The notes: generated from the sequence alone by a model not told the origin. A DNA stretch of 64,000 bases from Halomonas sp. LR3S48 (GCF_025725665.1 NZ_CP107009.1:3844001-3908000), one strand, 5' to 3'. Counted from the first letter of the stretch, positions 7,189-16,548 are shown. A program made the numbers and translations.

Positions 7189-7893
7189 ATGGCCCCGATC
7201 ACCCCGTGCCGGCCTCGCGTGCTGGTCGTCGAGGACGACAGGACGCTGAACGGCCAAATCTCACGGCTTTTGGAAGGAAAGGGTTATGAGACGCAGCAGT
7301 GCTATGCGGGGGAAGACGGGCTGCTGTCGGCACTCAGCCAGCGTTTCGATCTGATCCTGCTCGACGTGCTGCTGCCACAGCTTGATGGCTTCGAAGTACT
7401 CAACCGCTTGCGCAGGCTGCGCCAGACGCCGGTGATCATGCTTACCGCCTGTGGCGCCGAGGAGGAGCGCATCCGCGGTTTCAGCCGCGGTGCCGACGAT
7501 TATGTGCCCAAGCCCTTCGCCTTCGCCGAGTTGCTGCTGCGCATCGAGGCGCTGTTGCGGCGCACGCTGGGCAGCACCGATCCGGGCGCCAACCCGGAAA
7601 CGCTTAGCGTGGGCTCGCTGACACTGAAGCGCAGTACCCTGTCCGTGCACTACTCGGGCCGACCCATCACTCTCACCCCGATTCAGTTTCGCTTGCTGTG
7701 GATATTGATGCTTCACCAGGGCGAGGCGTTGAGCAAACCTTACCTCTACCAGGTGGTGCTGGAGCGGGAGTACAGTCGCTTCGATCGTAGCCTCGACATG
7801 CACCTGAGCCGGGTGCGGCGCAAGCTGGCGGAAGCGGGCTTGACGGCGGATTGCCTGCAGACGGTCCACGGCAAGGGATACTGCTTCCTGTGA
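7189..7893 (+). CDS. OmpR/PhoB-family response regulator
   Basis: A 234-residue two-component regulator. The receiver domain (about residues 9-122) has the acidic pair E15-D16-D17, phospho-acceptor Asp59 in LILLDVLLP and the conserved Lys in VPKPFAF. The C-terminal winged helix (about 140-232) ends with FDRSLDMHLSRVRRKL and VHGKGYCF, typical of OmpR-type DNA-binding domains. It overlaps the sensor kinase gene by 4 bases. Position upstream of a TonB receptor operon suggests regulation of ferric-siderophore uptake, as with PfeR of Pseudomonas (inference). Confidence 0.93.
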   Translation: MAPITPCRPRVLVVEDDRTLNGQISRLLEGKGYETQQCYAGEDGLLSALSQRFDLILLDVLLPQLDGFEVLNRLRRLRQTPVIMLTACGAEEERIRGFSRGADDYVPKPFAFAELLLRIEALLRRTLGSTDPGANPETLSVGSLTLKRSTLSVHYSGRPITLTPIQFRLLWILMLHQGEALSKPYLYQVVLEREYSRFDRSLDMHLSRVRRKLAEAGLTADCLQTVHGKGYCFL

Positions 7894-9269
7894 ACCGGCG
7901 GCTGTTGTGGAAATTGTGCGCCACCTTGGCGCTGGGCACCCTTGTACTGATGTGGGTGATTACCTTCCTGGGTGATGAAACCGAGCAGCAGATGAGCTTC
8001 ATCGCCGAACGCCACCAGCAGACCCTCAAGGAGTGGGGGCGCACCGCCGAACGCCTGCATAACGCCGGCGACGAGCAAGCCCTGGCCGACTGGCTGGCCG
8101 AGCTGCAGGCACGCGAGGACACCTGGGCCGCCGTGGTCCGCTCTGACATTCAGCCGCTGGCCGGCAGCGTGCTCACCCCGCGCTTTCGCGAAGGCTTTCG
8201 CATCGGCCGCAGCGAGGAGTGGAAGATCCACCTCTATTTCACCGAAAACCCCATCATGGAGACTCCCTTCGCCGACGAGCGGACCCACTTTCTGGTATTG
8301 CTGCCCCAACGCATGCGCCCCGGCACCTACCTGCCCCAGGCCAAGCTGTTCCTCAAGGTCGCCCTGCCGTTGGTGGTGTTGATCGTGCTGAGCCTGGTGA
8401 TCTATCGCCACCTGATGCGCCCGCTGCGCCAACTCGAGCTGGCTACTCGCCAGTTCAGCAACGGCAACCTGGGCGTGCGGGTTCGCGCCTTGCTGGGCAA
8501 TCGCAACGACGAGCTTGCCGCCCTGGCCGAGACGTTCGACTGCATGGCCGAGCGCACTGGCGATCTCATCCTCACCCAGCGCCGTCTGATCGCTGACCTG
8601 TCTCACGAACTGCGCACCCCGCTCACACGCATCGACATGGCCATTAGCTGCGTGGAGGAAGGCATCGACACCCAGCACTTGCTGCCTCGGCTGCGCCGCG
8701 AATGCCGCCTGATGCGCGAGTTGGTGGAGGATACCCTGACCCTGGCCTGGCTGGAGAACGAGAAGCCCAACCTCGACCGGGACAGCCTGGACCTCACCGA
8801 CCTGCTCGACAGCATCCTGGAGGACGCCCGCTACGAATACCCCGGTCACACGCTGCACGCCGGGCTGCCCGCCCGGGCGGAAGTCAGTGGTAGCAGCCAT
8901 CGTGCCCTGGCACAGGCCTTCGAGAACGTCATTCGTAACGCCTGCACCCACACCCCGGCTGGCGGCAACGTCTGGATCGATCTGAAAGCCATGCCGGACG
9001 GTTACCTGCTCACCATCGAGGATGAAGGCCCGGGGGTGCCGACCGAGCATCTGGAACGTATCTTCACGCCGTTCTTTCGCACGGCCCAGGCGCGCGGTTC
9101 CCGCCCCGGCGGGCACGGCCTGGGCCTGGCCCTGGCGCGCCGTCAGGTGGAGGCGGCCGGCGGCTGGATCGAGGCCGAGAATCGCCATGAAGGCGGGCTG
9201 CGAATGCGCCTGTGGCTACCGGCATCCCGAGGCCACGCCAATGCACCGGCGCAGATAACTGTCACCTGA
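7890..9269 (+). CDS. Sensor histidine kinase
   Basis: A 459-residue membrane kinase. TM1 lies at about residues 5-25, then a periplasmic sensor region of about 130 residues, TM2 at about 155-175, and a HAMP domain (RHLMRPLRQLELATRQFSNG). The HisKA box DLSHELRTPL has phospho-His239, and the ATPase domain carries NVIRNACTHTP, EDEGPGVP and GHGLGLALARR. I chose GTG at 7890, which overlaps the regulator's stop codon (GTGA). An earlier in-frame ATG at 7851 would add 13 residues inside the regulator gene. The kinase probably senses a siderophore or its import. Confidence 0.92.
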   Translation: MNRRLLWKLCATLALGTLVLMWVITFLGDETEQQMSFIAERHQQTLKEWGRTAERLHNAGDEQALADWLAELQAREDTWAAVVRSDIQPLAGSVLTPRFREGFRIGRSEEWKIHLYFTENPIMETPFADERTHFLVLLPQRMRPGTYLPQAKLFLKVALPLVVLIVLSLVIYRHLMRPLRQLELATRQFSNGNLGVRVRALLGNRNDELAALAETFDCMAERTGDLILTQRRLIADLSHELRTPLTRIDMAISCVEEGIDTQHLLPRLRRECRLMRELVEDTLTLAWLENEKPNLDRDSLDLTDLLDSILEDARYEYPGHTLHAGLPARAEVSGSSHRALAQAFENVIRNACTHTPAGGNVWIDLKAMPDGYLLTIEDEGPGVPTEHLERIFTPFFRTAQARGSRPGGHGLGLALARRQVEAAGGWIEAENRHEGGLRMRLWLPASRGHANAPAQITVT

Positions 9270-9386
9270 GTCACTTGGAGTAAGCGGCTTTGTCGTAAGT
9301 GGCACGATCCAAGAGGCCTTGGCAAAAGTAACAATTGTAAAAGCGTTTCACATCGGAGTGACGGAGAGTAAGAATGCGCTTCAAAA

Positions 9387-9405
9387 GACAATGATTCTCA
9401 TCCGC
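9387..9405. promoter_or_regulatory. Candidate Fur box before the TonB-dependent receptor
   Basis: GACAATGATTCTCATCCGC matches about 13 of 19 positions of the Fur consensus, including the AATGAT-TCAT core. It lies 22 bases upstream of the receptor start codon. Confidence 0.55.
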
Positions 9406-9426
9406 AATGATGACATTGGAGCGCAT

Positions 9427-11424
9427 ATGAACATTTCCCTTCCTGCCAAGGCAGTTACCCAGCCACACCCGCCCCGCTTTCGCCGTCGCGCCCTCTACTC
9501 GGCTATTGCCCTGCTGGGTGCGAGCCCCACTGTGCTGGCGCAAGACGACGCTCAGCGGCTCGAACCGATCCAGGTCATCGGCGAGCGCGAGACAGTGAGC
9601 GACATGAGCATCGATGACGAGACCATCGAACGCTACCAGGCCGGCGACCTGGGCGAACTCTTTGCCGGCGAGCCTGAGGTTGCCGTAGGCGGCACGGTGG
9701 GTATCGCGCAGAAAGTCTACGTACGCGGCGTCGAAGACACGCTACTCAACGTCACCATCGACGGCGCGACCCAGGCCGGCGCCCTGTTCCACCACACCGG
9801 CCGCCTGGCCGTGGAGCCCGAGCTACTCAAGCAAGTGGAAGTGGACGCCGGCGCCGGCCGGGCCACGGCTGGCGCGGGTGCCCTGGGCGGCGCCATTCGC
9901 TTCGTCACCAAGGATCCCGGCGACCTGCTGCGCGACGACGAGCGATTGGGCGCCCTGTTCAAGATCGGCGGCGCCTCGAATACCGAGGGCTACCAGGGCA
10001 GCACCACCGTCTTTGGCCGTCTGAGCGAGCGCTGGAGCGGCATGGTCTCCCTCAATCACAGCGACCACGGCCGCTTCGAGGATGGCGATGGCAACGAGAT
10101 TCCCGGCACCGATGCCGAGCAGCAGTCGGGTTTCGCCAAGATCGTCGGCCAACTGCCTGGCGGCCAGACCCTGAGGCTGAGCCATGAGGTGCGCACCGAC
10201 CAGGGCGAGCGCCCCCAGCGGCCGCAATGGGGCATCAGCGATTTCAACCCGCTCTACGAGCTGGATGGCCGCCGCGATACCACCACGCTGAACTACGCCA
10301 TCGCCCCGGAAGAGAACGCCTGGCTGGATGCGGCCTTTACCCTGTATCACACCGAGTCGGAGATCGAACAGAACGTTGCCGACCGCTGGGGCCGCTACTA
10401 CGGCTTCACGCGCAGCGTGGGCGGTGACCTGCGCAACACCAGCCGGCTCGGCGACCATGCCCTGACCTACGGTGTCGACTACCGGCGCGACTCGGTGAAT
10501 GCCGGCGCCGAAGACGATCCCAGGGCAGAGGAGGAGTCCGGCAGGGTCACCGGCGTTTACCTGCAGGATGACTTCTGGATCACCGACACCCTGCTGCTGA
10601 GCGCCGGGGTGCGCTACGACGAATACCGGCTCACCGACAATAGCGACCAGCACTACAGCGAGAGCGACGTCAGCCCCAACGTCAACCTGGCCTGGGAGGC
10701 AGTCGACGGGCTGACCCTCAGGGCGGGCTACGCAGAGGCCTTCCGCGGGCCGATGCCCCACGACGCCTTCAAGATCGACCGCGCCCTGAACGACCCGGAT
10801 CTGAAGGGTGAAAAGGCCAGGAATACCGAGGTGGGCTTCGACTATGCCCTCGGCAATTTCACCCTGTTCGGAGAGGCCTATCGTTCCACCATCGAGGATG
10901 CCATCGCCGACCCGCTGTTCGGCCCGGCTCTCTACCAGAACATCGGCGACCTGGAATCGGACGGGTATCGCCTCGGCGCCACCTATCGCTGGGGCGTTCT
11001 GCAAGCCGGGCTGAGCTACCACAGCAACGAGGCCAAGGTGGATGGCGAGCCGCTCACCGTCTATGCGCATAACCTGCTGGGCAACAGCATGGGCGATACC
11101 TGGGTGGCCGATCTGGCCTACCAGTGGAGCCCGAATCTGGAATTCGGCTGGCGCGGCCGCTTCGTACAGGGGCTCGACGGCCTGGTGACCCCCGTGGGCA
11201 CCATCGACAAGCCGGGCTACGGCGTGCATGACCTCTTCATGGACTGGCTGCCCACCGCGAACGAGGACCTGCGCGTAACGCTCACGGTCCACAACATAGG
11301 CGACAAGCAGTACCTGGACCACGCCAGCAATGCGGACTACCAGCACCTGCCGGGCTATGCGGGCGTAGTGGGCCTGCCGGAGCCGGGCCGCGATATCCGC
11401 CTCGGCCTGGCGCTGAGGTTCTGA
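9427..11424 (+). CDS. TonB-dependent outer membrane receptor
   Basis: A 665-residue outer membrane beta-barrel. The signal peptide ends at VLAQ about residue 39. The plug domain begins with EPIQVIGERETV (TonB-box-like) and contains the VEVDAGAGRATAGAGALGGAIRF element. The barrel has alternating strand patterns and ends in Phe (LGLALRF), as outer membrane proteins do. The ATG at 9427 has GGAG upstream; an open frame from 9319 would put 36 unlikely residues before the signal peptide. It overlaps the binding-protein gene by 1 base. With the adjacent two-component system and FecCD-type ABC genes it probably imports a ferric siderophore, but haem or cobalamin cannot be excluded. Confidence 0.93.
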   Translation: MNISLPAKAVTQPHPPRFRRRALYSAIALLGASPTVLAQDDAQRLEPIQVIGERETVSDMSIDDETIERYQAGDLGELFAGEPEVAVGGTVGIAQKVYVRGVEDTLLNVTIDGATQAGALFHHTGRLAVEPELLKQVEVDAGAGRATAGAGALGGAIRFVTKDPGDLLRDDERLGALFKIGGASNTEGYQGSTTVFGRLSERWSGMVSLNHSDHGRFEDGDGNEIPGTDAEQQSGFAKIVGQLPGGQTLRLSHEVRTDQGERPQRPQWGISDFNPLYELDGRRDTTTLNYAIAPEENAWLDAAFTLYHTESEIEQNVADRWGRYYGFTRSVGGDLRNTSRLGDHALTYGVDYRRDSVNAGAEDDPRAEEESGRVTGVYLQDDFWITDTLLLSAGVRYDEYRLTDNSDQHYSESDVSPNVNLAWEAVDGLTLRAGYAEAFRGPMPHDAFKIDRALNDPDLKGEKARNTEVGFDYALGNFTLFGEAYRSTIEDAIADPLFGPALYQNIGDLESDGYRLGATYRWGVLQAGLSYHSNEAKVDGEPLTVYAHNLLGNSMGDTWVADLAYQWSPNLEFGWRGRFVQGLDGLVTPVGTIDKPGYGVHDLFMDWLPTANEDLRVTLTVHNIGDKQYLDHASNADYQHLPGYAGVVGLPEPGRDIRLGLALRF

Positions 11425-12572
11425 TGCTCAAGCGACCCAATCTGTTGTTGCTCGCATTGGCGGTGCTGTTCGGCGCCTCTCAGGCCCAGGCGGAGCGCAC
11501 GGTGACCGACCTGGCGGGACGCAGCGTTAGCGTGCCCGAGCAGGCCAAGGCCATCGTGCTGGGCGAGAGCCGTTACATCCCGGCGTTGGCGATCCTTGAG
11601 GGCGAACGAGTGATCGAACGGCTAGTCGGCCTGCTGCCCGATTTCGAGCAGACCGACCCCGCCGGCTACGCCCAGTACCTGGCGCGTTTCCCCGAGCTGG
11701 CCGACTTGCCCCGCGTGGGGCACGCCTCCGCCGACAGCTTCAGCCTGGAGAGCGTGCTGGCCATGGGCGCCGACCTGGCCATCTTTAGCCTGGAGGGCCA
11801 TGGGCCCGGCGCGCACAACCGCGAGCTGATCGCGCGCCTGGAGCGGGCCGGTGTGGCGGTGGTGTTCATCGACTTTCGCCAGGATCCGCTGCGCAACACG
11901 CCGCGCAGCATGACCCTGCTCGGCGAGGTGCTGGGACGCCAGGCACAAGCCAAGCGCTTCAACCGCTTCTATGAAGAAGAGCTGGCCAAGGTGCGCGAGG
12001 CGGTGGCTGCGATTCCCGAGGACGAGTGGCCGAACGTCTTCCTGCACAGCCGAGTGGGCCTGCACGACGGCTGCTGCGAGACCATGGCCAACGGCATGAT
12101 GGGGCACTTCATCGAGGCTGCCGGCGGGCGCAACGTGGCCGCCGAGCGGTTGCCCGGTGTCAGCGGCACGATCAACCTGGAGACCCTGATCAGCGACCCG
12201 CCGGACCGCTACCTGGCCACTGCCATCGGCTCGGCCGAGAATGCGACCTCCGCTGACGAGCAGCCCTTCGTGGTGCTGGGCGCCGGTGTCAGCGAACAGA
12301 ACGCCCGCCGCTCCCTGGCCCGGGCTGTGCAGCGCCCCGGCCTTGCCTCGCTCCCCGCCATCGAAAACCCTGAGCACGCCTTCGCCATATGGCACCACTT
12401 CTATAACACGCCGCTCAATGTGGTGGCCGTGCAGGCCCTGACCCGCTGGTTGCACCCCGAGCGACTGGCACACCTCGAGCCAGAGCAGACCCTGGCCACC
12501 TTTTACAGTCGCTTCCAGCCCGTGGCGCTGGACGGCACCTACTGGGTTGGCCTCGCGGAGGAAGCGCCGTGA
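11424..12572 (+). CDS. ABC transporter periplasmic substrate-binding protein
   Basis: A 382-residue class III (FepB/BtuF-like) binding protein. The signal peptide ends in AQA at about residue 23, with no lipobox cysteine, so it is probably free in the periplasm. It opens with RTVTDLAGRSVSVPEQA, the usual start of this fold, and has SVLAMGADLAIF and the long central helix. A paired cysteine DGCCETM occurs mid-protein, which is unusual. It starts inside the receptor's stop codon (TGATG) and overlaps the permease gene by 4 bases. Confidence 0.88.
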   Translation: MLKRPNLLLLALAVLFGASQAQAERTVTDLAGRSVSVPEQAKAIVLGESRYIPALAILEGERVIERLVGLLPDFEQTDPAGYAQYLARFPELADLPRVGHASADSFSLESVLAMGADLAIFSLEGHGPGAHNRELIARLERAGVAVVFIDFRQDPLRNTPRSMTLLGEVLGRQAQAKRFNRFYEEELAKVREAVAAIPEDEWPNVFLHSRVGLHDGCCETMANGMMGHFIEAAGGRNVAAERLPGVSGTINLETLISDPPDRYLATAIGSAENATSADEQPFVVLGAGVSEQNARRSLARAVQRPGLASLPAIENPEHAFAIWHHFYNTPLNVVAVQALTRWLHPERLAHLEPEQTLATFYSRFQPVALDGTYWVGLAEEAP

Positions 12573-13633
12573 ACCAAGTGATGGAAGTTGACGCCCGGCT
12601 GGCCAGCCAGTACCAGCGCTTCGTGTGGCGCCGAATACTGTGCCTGGCCGGCCTGACGCTGGCGGCGGCCACCGCCCTGCTGGTAGACATCGCTTCCGGC
12701 CCCGCCATGCTGGGGTTGGGAGAAGTCGTTCATGGCCTGCTCGCCCCCGGCGCCCTGGAAACCGGCACTCGCGTGATCATCTTCGACATTCGCCTGCCCT
12801 ATGCGCTGATGGCGGTGGTGGTAGGCGCCTGCCTGGGATTGGCCGGGGCCGAGATGCAGACGGTGCTCAACAACCCGTTGGCCAGCCCCTTCACCCTGGG
12901 CGTGGGCGCCGCTGCCACCCTGGGGGCGTCGCTGGTGATCGCGTTCAACGTCTCGCTGTTCGGCCTGGCGGTGCATCTGCTGCTGCCGCTCTCGGCCTTC
13001 GTGTTCGCCGCCGCCGCCTCGCTGCTGATCCTGCTGCTGTCGCGCACCCTGGGTGCCTCGGTTCATGCCGTGGTGCTGTTCGGTATCGCCTTGCTGTTCG
13101 GCATCAATGCCGTGGTGGGGCTGATCCAGTTCGTCGCCGACGCCGAGTCGGTACAGCAGATCGTGTTCTGGACCATGGGCAGCCTGGCTCGCGCGTCGCT
13201 GGATAAAGTCGCCATCGTGGTCGGCGTGCTGGCGGTCTGCCTGCCCTTCTCGCTGCGCAATGCCTGGGCCATGACCCTTCTGCGCAGCGGCGAAGAGCAG
13301 GCCCGCAGCCTGGGCGTGCCGGTGGAGCGGATGCGCCTGCTGGTACTGCTGCGTGTCAGCCTGTTGACCGCCGCCGCCCTGGCCTTCGTCGGCGAGATCG
13401 GCTTCATCGGCCTGGTGGCGCCGCACATCGCCCGCCTGATGCTGGGCGAAGACCATCGCTTCCTGCTGCCGGGAAGCGCCCTGGCGGGTGCCGTGCTGCT
13501 TTCGCTTTCCTCGATCGCCAGCAAGCTGCTGGTGCCGGGCGTGGTCTTGCCGGTGGGTATTGTTACCGCCCTGGTGGGTATTCCCCTGTTCATCGGCCTT
13601 ATCGTCGCCCGCAGCCGGAGGGCCGCGCTATGA
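12569..13633 (+). CDS. FecCD-family ABC transporter permease
   Basis: A 354-residue inner membrane permease with about ten hydrophobic segments. Signature elements are RLPYALMAVVVGACLGLAGAEMQTVLNNPLASPFTLG near the front and GEIGFIGLVAPHIARLMLGEDHR, the coupling-helix region. These belong to the iron-siderophore/B12 (FecCD/BtuC) family. The start is a GTG overlapping the previous stop (GTGA), and the ATPase gene overlaps its end by 4 bases, so the three subunits are tightly coupled. Confidence 0.93.
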   Translation: MNQVMEVDARLASQYQRFVWRRILCLAGLTLAAATALLVDIASGPAMLGLGEVVHGLLAPGALETGTRVIIFDIRLPYALMAVVVGACLGLAGAEMQTVLNNPLASPFTLGVGAAATLGASLVIAFNVSLFGLAVHLLLPLSAFVFAAAASLLILLLSRTLGASVHAVVLFGIALLFGINAVVGLIQFVADAESVQQIVFWTMGSLARASLDKVAIVVGVLAVCLPFSLRNAWAMTLLRSGEEQARSLGVPVERMRLLVLLRVSLLTAAALAFVGEIGFIGLVAPHIARLMLGEDHRFLLPGSALAGAVLLSLSSIASKLLVPGVVLPVGIVTALVGIPLFIGLIVARSRRAAL

Positions 13634-14406
13634 GCCTCGAATTGGAACGGCTGACGGCAGGCTATCGGCGCCATCCGGTGTTTCGCGACCTGACCCTGCC
13701 GAGCATCGAGCCGGGCGAGCTGGTGGCGGTGGTAGGCCCCAACGCGGTGGGCAAATCCACTCTGCTGAAGGGCATCGCCGGCCTCATGCCGACAAGCGGA
13801 CATGTGCAGTTGAACGGCCAACAGCTGAGGGCACTCTCCCCGGCCCAGCGCGTGCAGCACTTGGGTTATTTGCCCCAGCCGTTACCCCAGGCGGTACCAT
13901 TGGTAGCCTACGAGACCGTGTTCAGCGCCTGCCGCGCCGTACGTGCCAGTGAACCGCGGGCCACAACCGAACAGGCCATCGAAGACGTCTTCGACACTTT
14001 GGGCATTCGTCATCTGGCCCTGCGCCAGCTGTCCGAAATGTCGGGTGGCCAGCGCCAGATGGTAGGGCTGGCCCAGGTGCTGGTACGCAAGCCGCCGCTG
14101 ATGCTGCTGGACGAGCCCACCAGCGCGCTGGACCTGCGTTGGCAGCTCAACGTGCTCGAGGCGGTGCGCTCGGCCACCCACGAGAACGGCGCCATCGCCT
14201 TGGTGGCCAGCCACGACCTCAACCTGGCGCTGCGCTTCTGCGACCGGGTGCTGGTGCTCTCTCCCGGTGGGCGGGCTGAGATGGGCACGGCACAACAGGT
14301 ACTGACCCCTGAGCTGCTGGCCCGTACCTACGGCATCGAGGCCCGCATAGAACGCTGCTCCCGCGGCCATCCCATCGTGCTGGCGGACCGGCCCCTGGCC
14401 GACTAG
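13630..14406 (+). CDS. FecE-like ABC transporter ATP-binding protein
   Basis: A 258-residue cytoplasmic ATPase. Walker A is GPNAVGKST (about residues 37-45), the Q-loop is YLPQPL, the signature is MSGGQRQMV and Walker B is LMLLDEPTSALDL, followed by the switch His in ASHDLNLAL. Family: siderophore/cobalamin importers. It is the last gene of the receptor-binding protein-permease-ATPase operon. An imperfect hairpin follows at 14440. Confidence 0.93.
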   Translation: MSLELERLTAGYRRHPVFRDLTLPSIEPGELVAVVGPNAVGKSTLLKGIAGLMPTSGHVQLNGQQLRALSPAQRVQHLGYLPQPLPQAVPLVAYETVFSACRAVRASEPRATTEQAIEDVFDTLGIRHLALRQLSEMSGGQRQMVGLAQVLVRKPPLMLLDEPTSALDLRWQLNVLEAVRSATHENGAIALVASHDLNLALRFCDRVLVLSPGGRAEMGTAQQVLTPELLARTYGIEARIERCSRGHPIVLADRPLAD

Positions 14407-14439
14407 CAGTACGCAGCCCGGTTGCATAGATGAGAAACG

Positions 14440-14474
14440 GCAGGAGAGCCGTGGCCGTCTCCTCTGCTACTTTT
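14440..14474 (+). terminator. Possible terminator of the iron-uptake operon
   Basis: GCAGGAGA pairs imperfectly with TCTCCTCTGC across a loop, followed by a short TTTT at 14471-14474. The arm contains a 2-base bulge. Confidence 0.35.
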
Positions 14475-14520
14475 AGCTTGATTGGTAGAGGCCGGATGGC
14501 CACATCGGAGGAGACACCGC

Positions 14521-14910
14521 ATGGACCGGTTCACGGGTGGTTGCCTTTGCGGCAACGTTCGCATCGTGGCGACGGGGCGCCCCTACCGGGTCGGCCTGTG
14601 TCATTGCCTCGACTGCCGCAAGCATCATGGCGCGCTGTTCTTCGCGGCCGCTATGTTCCCTGAGGAGGCGGTGACGATCGAAGGTGAAACGCGCGACTAC
14701 GCAGGGCGATTTTTCTGTCCCAACTGCGGTTCGTCCGTTTTTGCACGCAGCGGAGACGAAATCGAAGTACATCTGGGCGCCCTGGATGCCCCCGACCAAC
14801 TGATGCCCACCTACGAAAGCTGGACCGTCCGCCGCGAGTCCTGGCTGCCACCGTTTCCTTACATGAAGCGCTACGACTGCGATCGTGACGACACGGGGCG
14901 AGAGGAGTAG
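14521..14910 (+). CDS. GFA family protein (glutathione-dependent formaldehyde-activating-like)
   Basis: A 129-residue zinc protein of the GFA/CENP-V fold. The cysteine pattern GGCLCG (C8, C10), CHCLDC (C27, C29, C32) and FFCPNCG is complete for two zinc sites. The family includes S-(hydroxymethyl)glutathione synthase, though most members are uncharacterised. ATG at 14521 has GGAGG upstream. It is followed by the convergent DUF2380 gene with a 22-base gap. Confidence 0.88.
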   Translation: MDRFTGGCLCGNVRIVATGRPYRVGLCHCLDCRKHHGALFFAAAMFPEEAVTIEGETRDYAGRFFCPNCGSSVFARSGDEIEVHLGALDAPDQLMPTYESWTVRRESWLPPFPYMKRYDCDRDDTGREE

Positions 14911-14932
14911 CTAGTCGCGTTCGATGGCGGCT

Positions 14933-15466
14933 TCAACCCGGAGGAATGCAGCTCTCCTCAATGTGGCGCAAGGTGTACTGTGCCATGCGTTGCCATGCTT
15001 CGTCGGAATCACCTCGATAGGACAACAGTTGCTCGCAGGCAAACTTGTTGTTGTCGTTCAGATCCAGCACCGCCAGCCTGACCCTTCCGATCAGCGTGCT
15101 CACTTTGTGAACCTCGCCGACAAGGAGATATCGGGCACCGGCGGTCTTGGCCTGCCTTGTCAGAACGGCCAGGCCAGGCGTTCGGTGCGTACAGCGTTCC
15201 CCCTCGCATTCCAGGCCGACAAGCGTGATCTCCGGGTTTCCGGCTAAACCGTCATGCAACGTTTCATTGAGCGATCTCAGTCGCGCTGCATGCTCGGCGC
15301 TTTGATCCTGGACTTCGCCGGAGGTGTCCTGGAAATCGAACTGGGCCAAGGCCAGAGTCGATTTTTCTGTATCGGCAACAATCGTCGCTGCCATTGCCAT
15401 CGTGCCTGCCAGAAGAAGGAGCGGCATTCCGCGCGTGATCCGGCGATATACGTTCTGTGGGGCCAT
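14933..15466 (-). CDS. DUF2380 domain-containing exported protein
   Basis: A 177-residue protein. An N-terminal hydrophobic stretch (MPLLLLAGTMAMAATIVA) looks like a signal peptide or anchor, followed by DUF2380 elements TLALAQFDFQDTSGE, GARYLLVGEVHKVSTLIG and the SYRGDSDEAWQRMA box. The function of the family is unknown. ATG at 15466 is preceded by AGGAGG. A second strong ribosome binding site and ATG at 15539, in another frame, belong to a segment duplicated from the AraC gene's start (see repeat at 15529). Confidence 0.75.
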   Translation of the reverse strand: MAPQNVYRRITRGMPLLLLAGTMAMAATIVADTEKSTLALAQFDFQDTSGEVQDQSAEHAARLRSLNETLHDGLAGNPEITLVGLECEGERCTHRTPGLAVLTRQAKTAGARYLLVGEVHKVSTLIGRVRLAVLDLNDNNKFACEQLLSYRGDSDEAWQRMAQYTLRHIEESCIPPG

Positions 15467-15528
15467 GGCGCCTCCTGATGGAGCCAGTGCAAACGCGCCT
15501 GGAGGACAAGCCGTACTTGGTGCCAAAG

Positions 15529-15597
15529 TGCTTCGCCATGTCGCGCCTCCTGGACGCCATACAGGGATAGCTTAAGCCGAGCCGCAGGGAAAGGCGC
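15529..15597. repeat. 70-bp duplicated leader, copy 1 (before the DUF2380 gene)
   Basis: Positions 15529-15597 match 19921-19992. The first 22 bases and the stretch ACGCCATACAGGGATAGCTT are identical, with scattered differences elsewhere. On the minus strand both copies contain a GGAGG, a 6-base spacer and ATGGCGAAGCA. Here the resulting reading frame (MAKHFGTKYGL...) runs 91 codons out of frame with the DUF2380 gene and looks non-functional. Confidence 0.8.
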
Positions 15598-15600
15598 TGA

Positions 15601-16548
15601 CTAGATACCATCGCCAGCCTGAGCCATACGCATACCCGCCTGAACATCCGACACCTTCAGCAGGTCGATGAAGGCACGTAGTGCTGTGGGTACGTGGCGA
15701 TGCCCGGGGTAATAGAGCATCAAGCCGGGATATGGCGGGCTCCACGCTTCGAGCAACGCAACGAGCTGGCCCGATACCAGCCGATCACGGGCCACGAGTT
15801 CGGGAACGTAGGCGATGCCGAGGCCGTCGGCTGCCGCTTCGACCATGAGTTCATTGTCGTCGAGCGTCAGCGTACCGGGCACGTCGATGGCGATTTCCTG
15901 CCCTCGCCGCTCGAACTCCCAGCGGTAGCGCTTGCCGCTGGGCAAACGCTGGCGTATGCAGCGGTGCTTGTGCAGGTCGTCGGGAACGTCGGGTGTGCCG
16001 AAGCGGTGCAGGTAATCCGGCGAGGCCACCGCCAGGAATCGCATATCCCCTCCCAGCTTCACCGCAATCATGTCCTGGGGCACCGCCTCACCCAGCCGTA
16101 CCCCGGCATCGAACCCCTGCTCGACGATATCGACGAGACGCCCTTCGCTGACGAGATCGAGCTCCACCGCCGGATAGCGGCGCAGATAAGCCGGCACGAC
16201 ATGGGCAAGCAACAGTCGAGCTGCCGCCCTGCTCGCATTGATGCGCAACTGGCCGCTGGGTTCGCCGCGGTCGTCGGCAAGGGTATCCAGCGTGGCGTTC
16301 AGTTCACTCAAGGTCGGTGTGATACGCGCCAGAAACCGGCCGCCGGCATCGGTAAGGGAAACGCTGCGGGTGGTGCGGTGCAGCAGCCGCACGCCGAGCT
16401 GCTCTTCCAGATGCCGCATCCGGTGGCTCAACGCCGAGCGCGAGATACCTATCACATCGGCTGCGCGCCGAAAGCTGCGCTCGGCGGCTACCACCGCAAA
16501 GGCTTCCAGGTCGGCCAGACTTGGCTTGGTCGTGCTCGGCTTGCTCAT
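15601..16548 (-). CDS. LysR-family transcriptional regulator
   Basis: A 315-residue LTTR. The N-terminal winged helix-turn-helix (about residues 8-67) reads LADLEAFAVVAAERSFRRAADVIGISRSALSHRMRHLEEQLG, followed by a two-lobe effector domain with IVEQGFDAGVRLGEAVPQDMIAVKLG. It is divergent from an SDR gene across about 100 bases, the classic layout for an LTTR and its target. Effector unknown. Confidence 0.92.
   Translation of the reverse strand: MSKPSTTKPSLADLEAFAVVAAERSFRRAADVIGISRSALSHRMRHLEEQLGVRLLHRTTRSVSLTDAGGRFLARITPTLSELNATLDTLADDRGEPSGQLRINASRAAARLLLAHVVPAYLRRYPAVELDLVSEGRLVDIVEQGFDAGVRLGEAVPQDMIAVKLGGDMRFLAVASPDYLHRFGTPDVPDDLHKHRCIRQRLPSGKRYRWEFERRGQEIAIDVPGTLTLDDNELMVEAAADGLGIAYVPELVARDRLVSGQLVALLEAWSPPYPGLMLYYPGHRHVPTALRAFIDLLKVSDVQAGMRMAQAGDGI

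Noticed and set aside
7746..9188. 480-codon minus-strand frame
   Set aside because: Antisense to the histidine kinase, low-complexity composition, no family match.
9823..11346. 507-codon minus-strand frame
   Set aside because: Antisense to the TonB-dependent receptor, whose motifs are clear.
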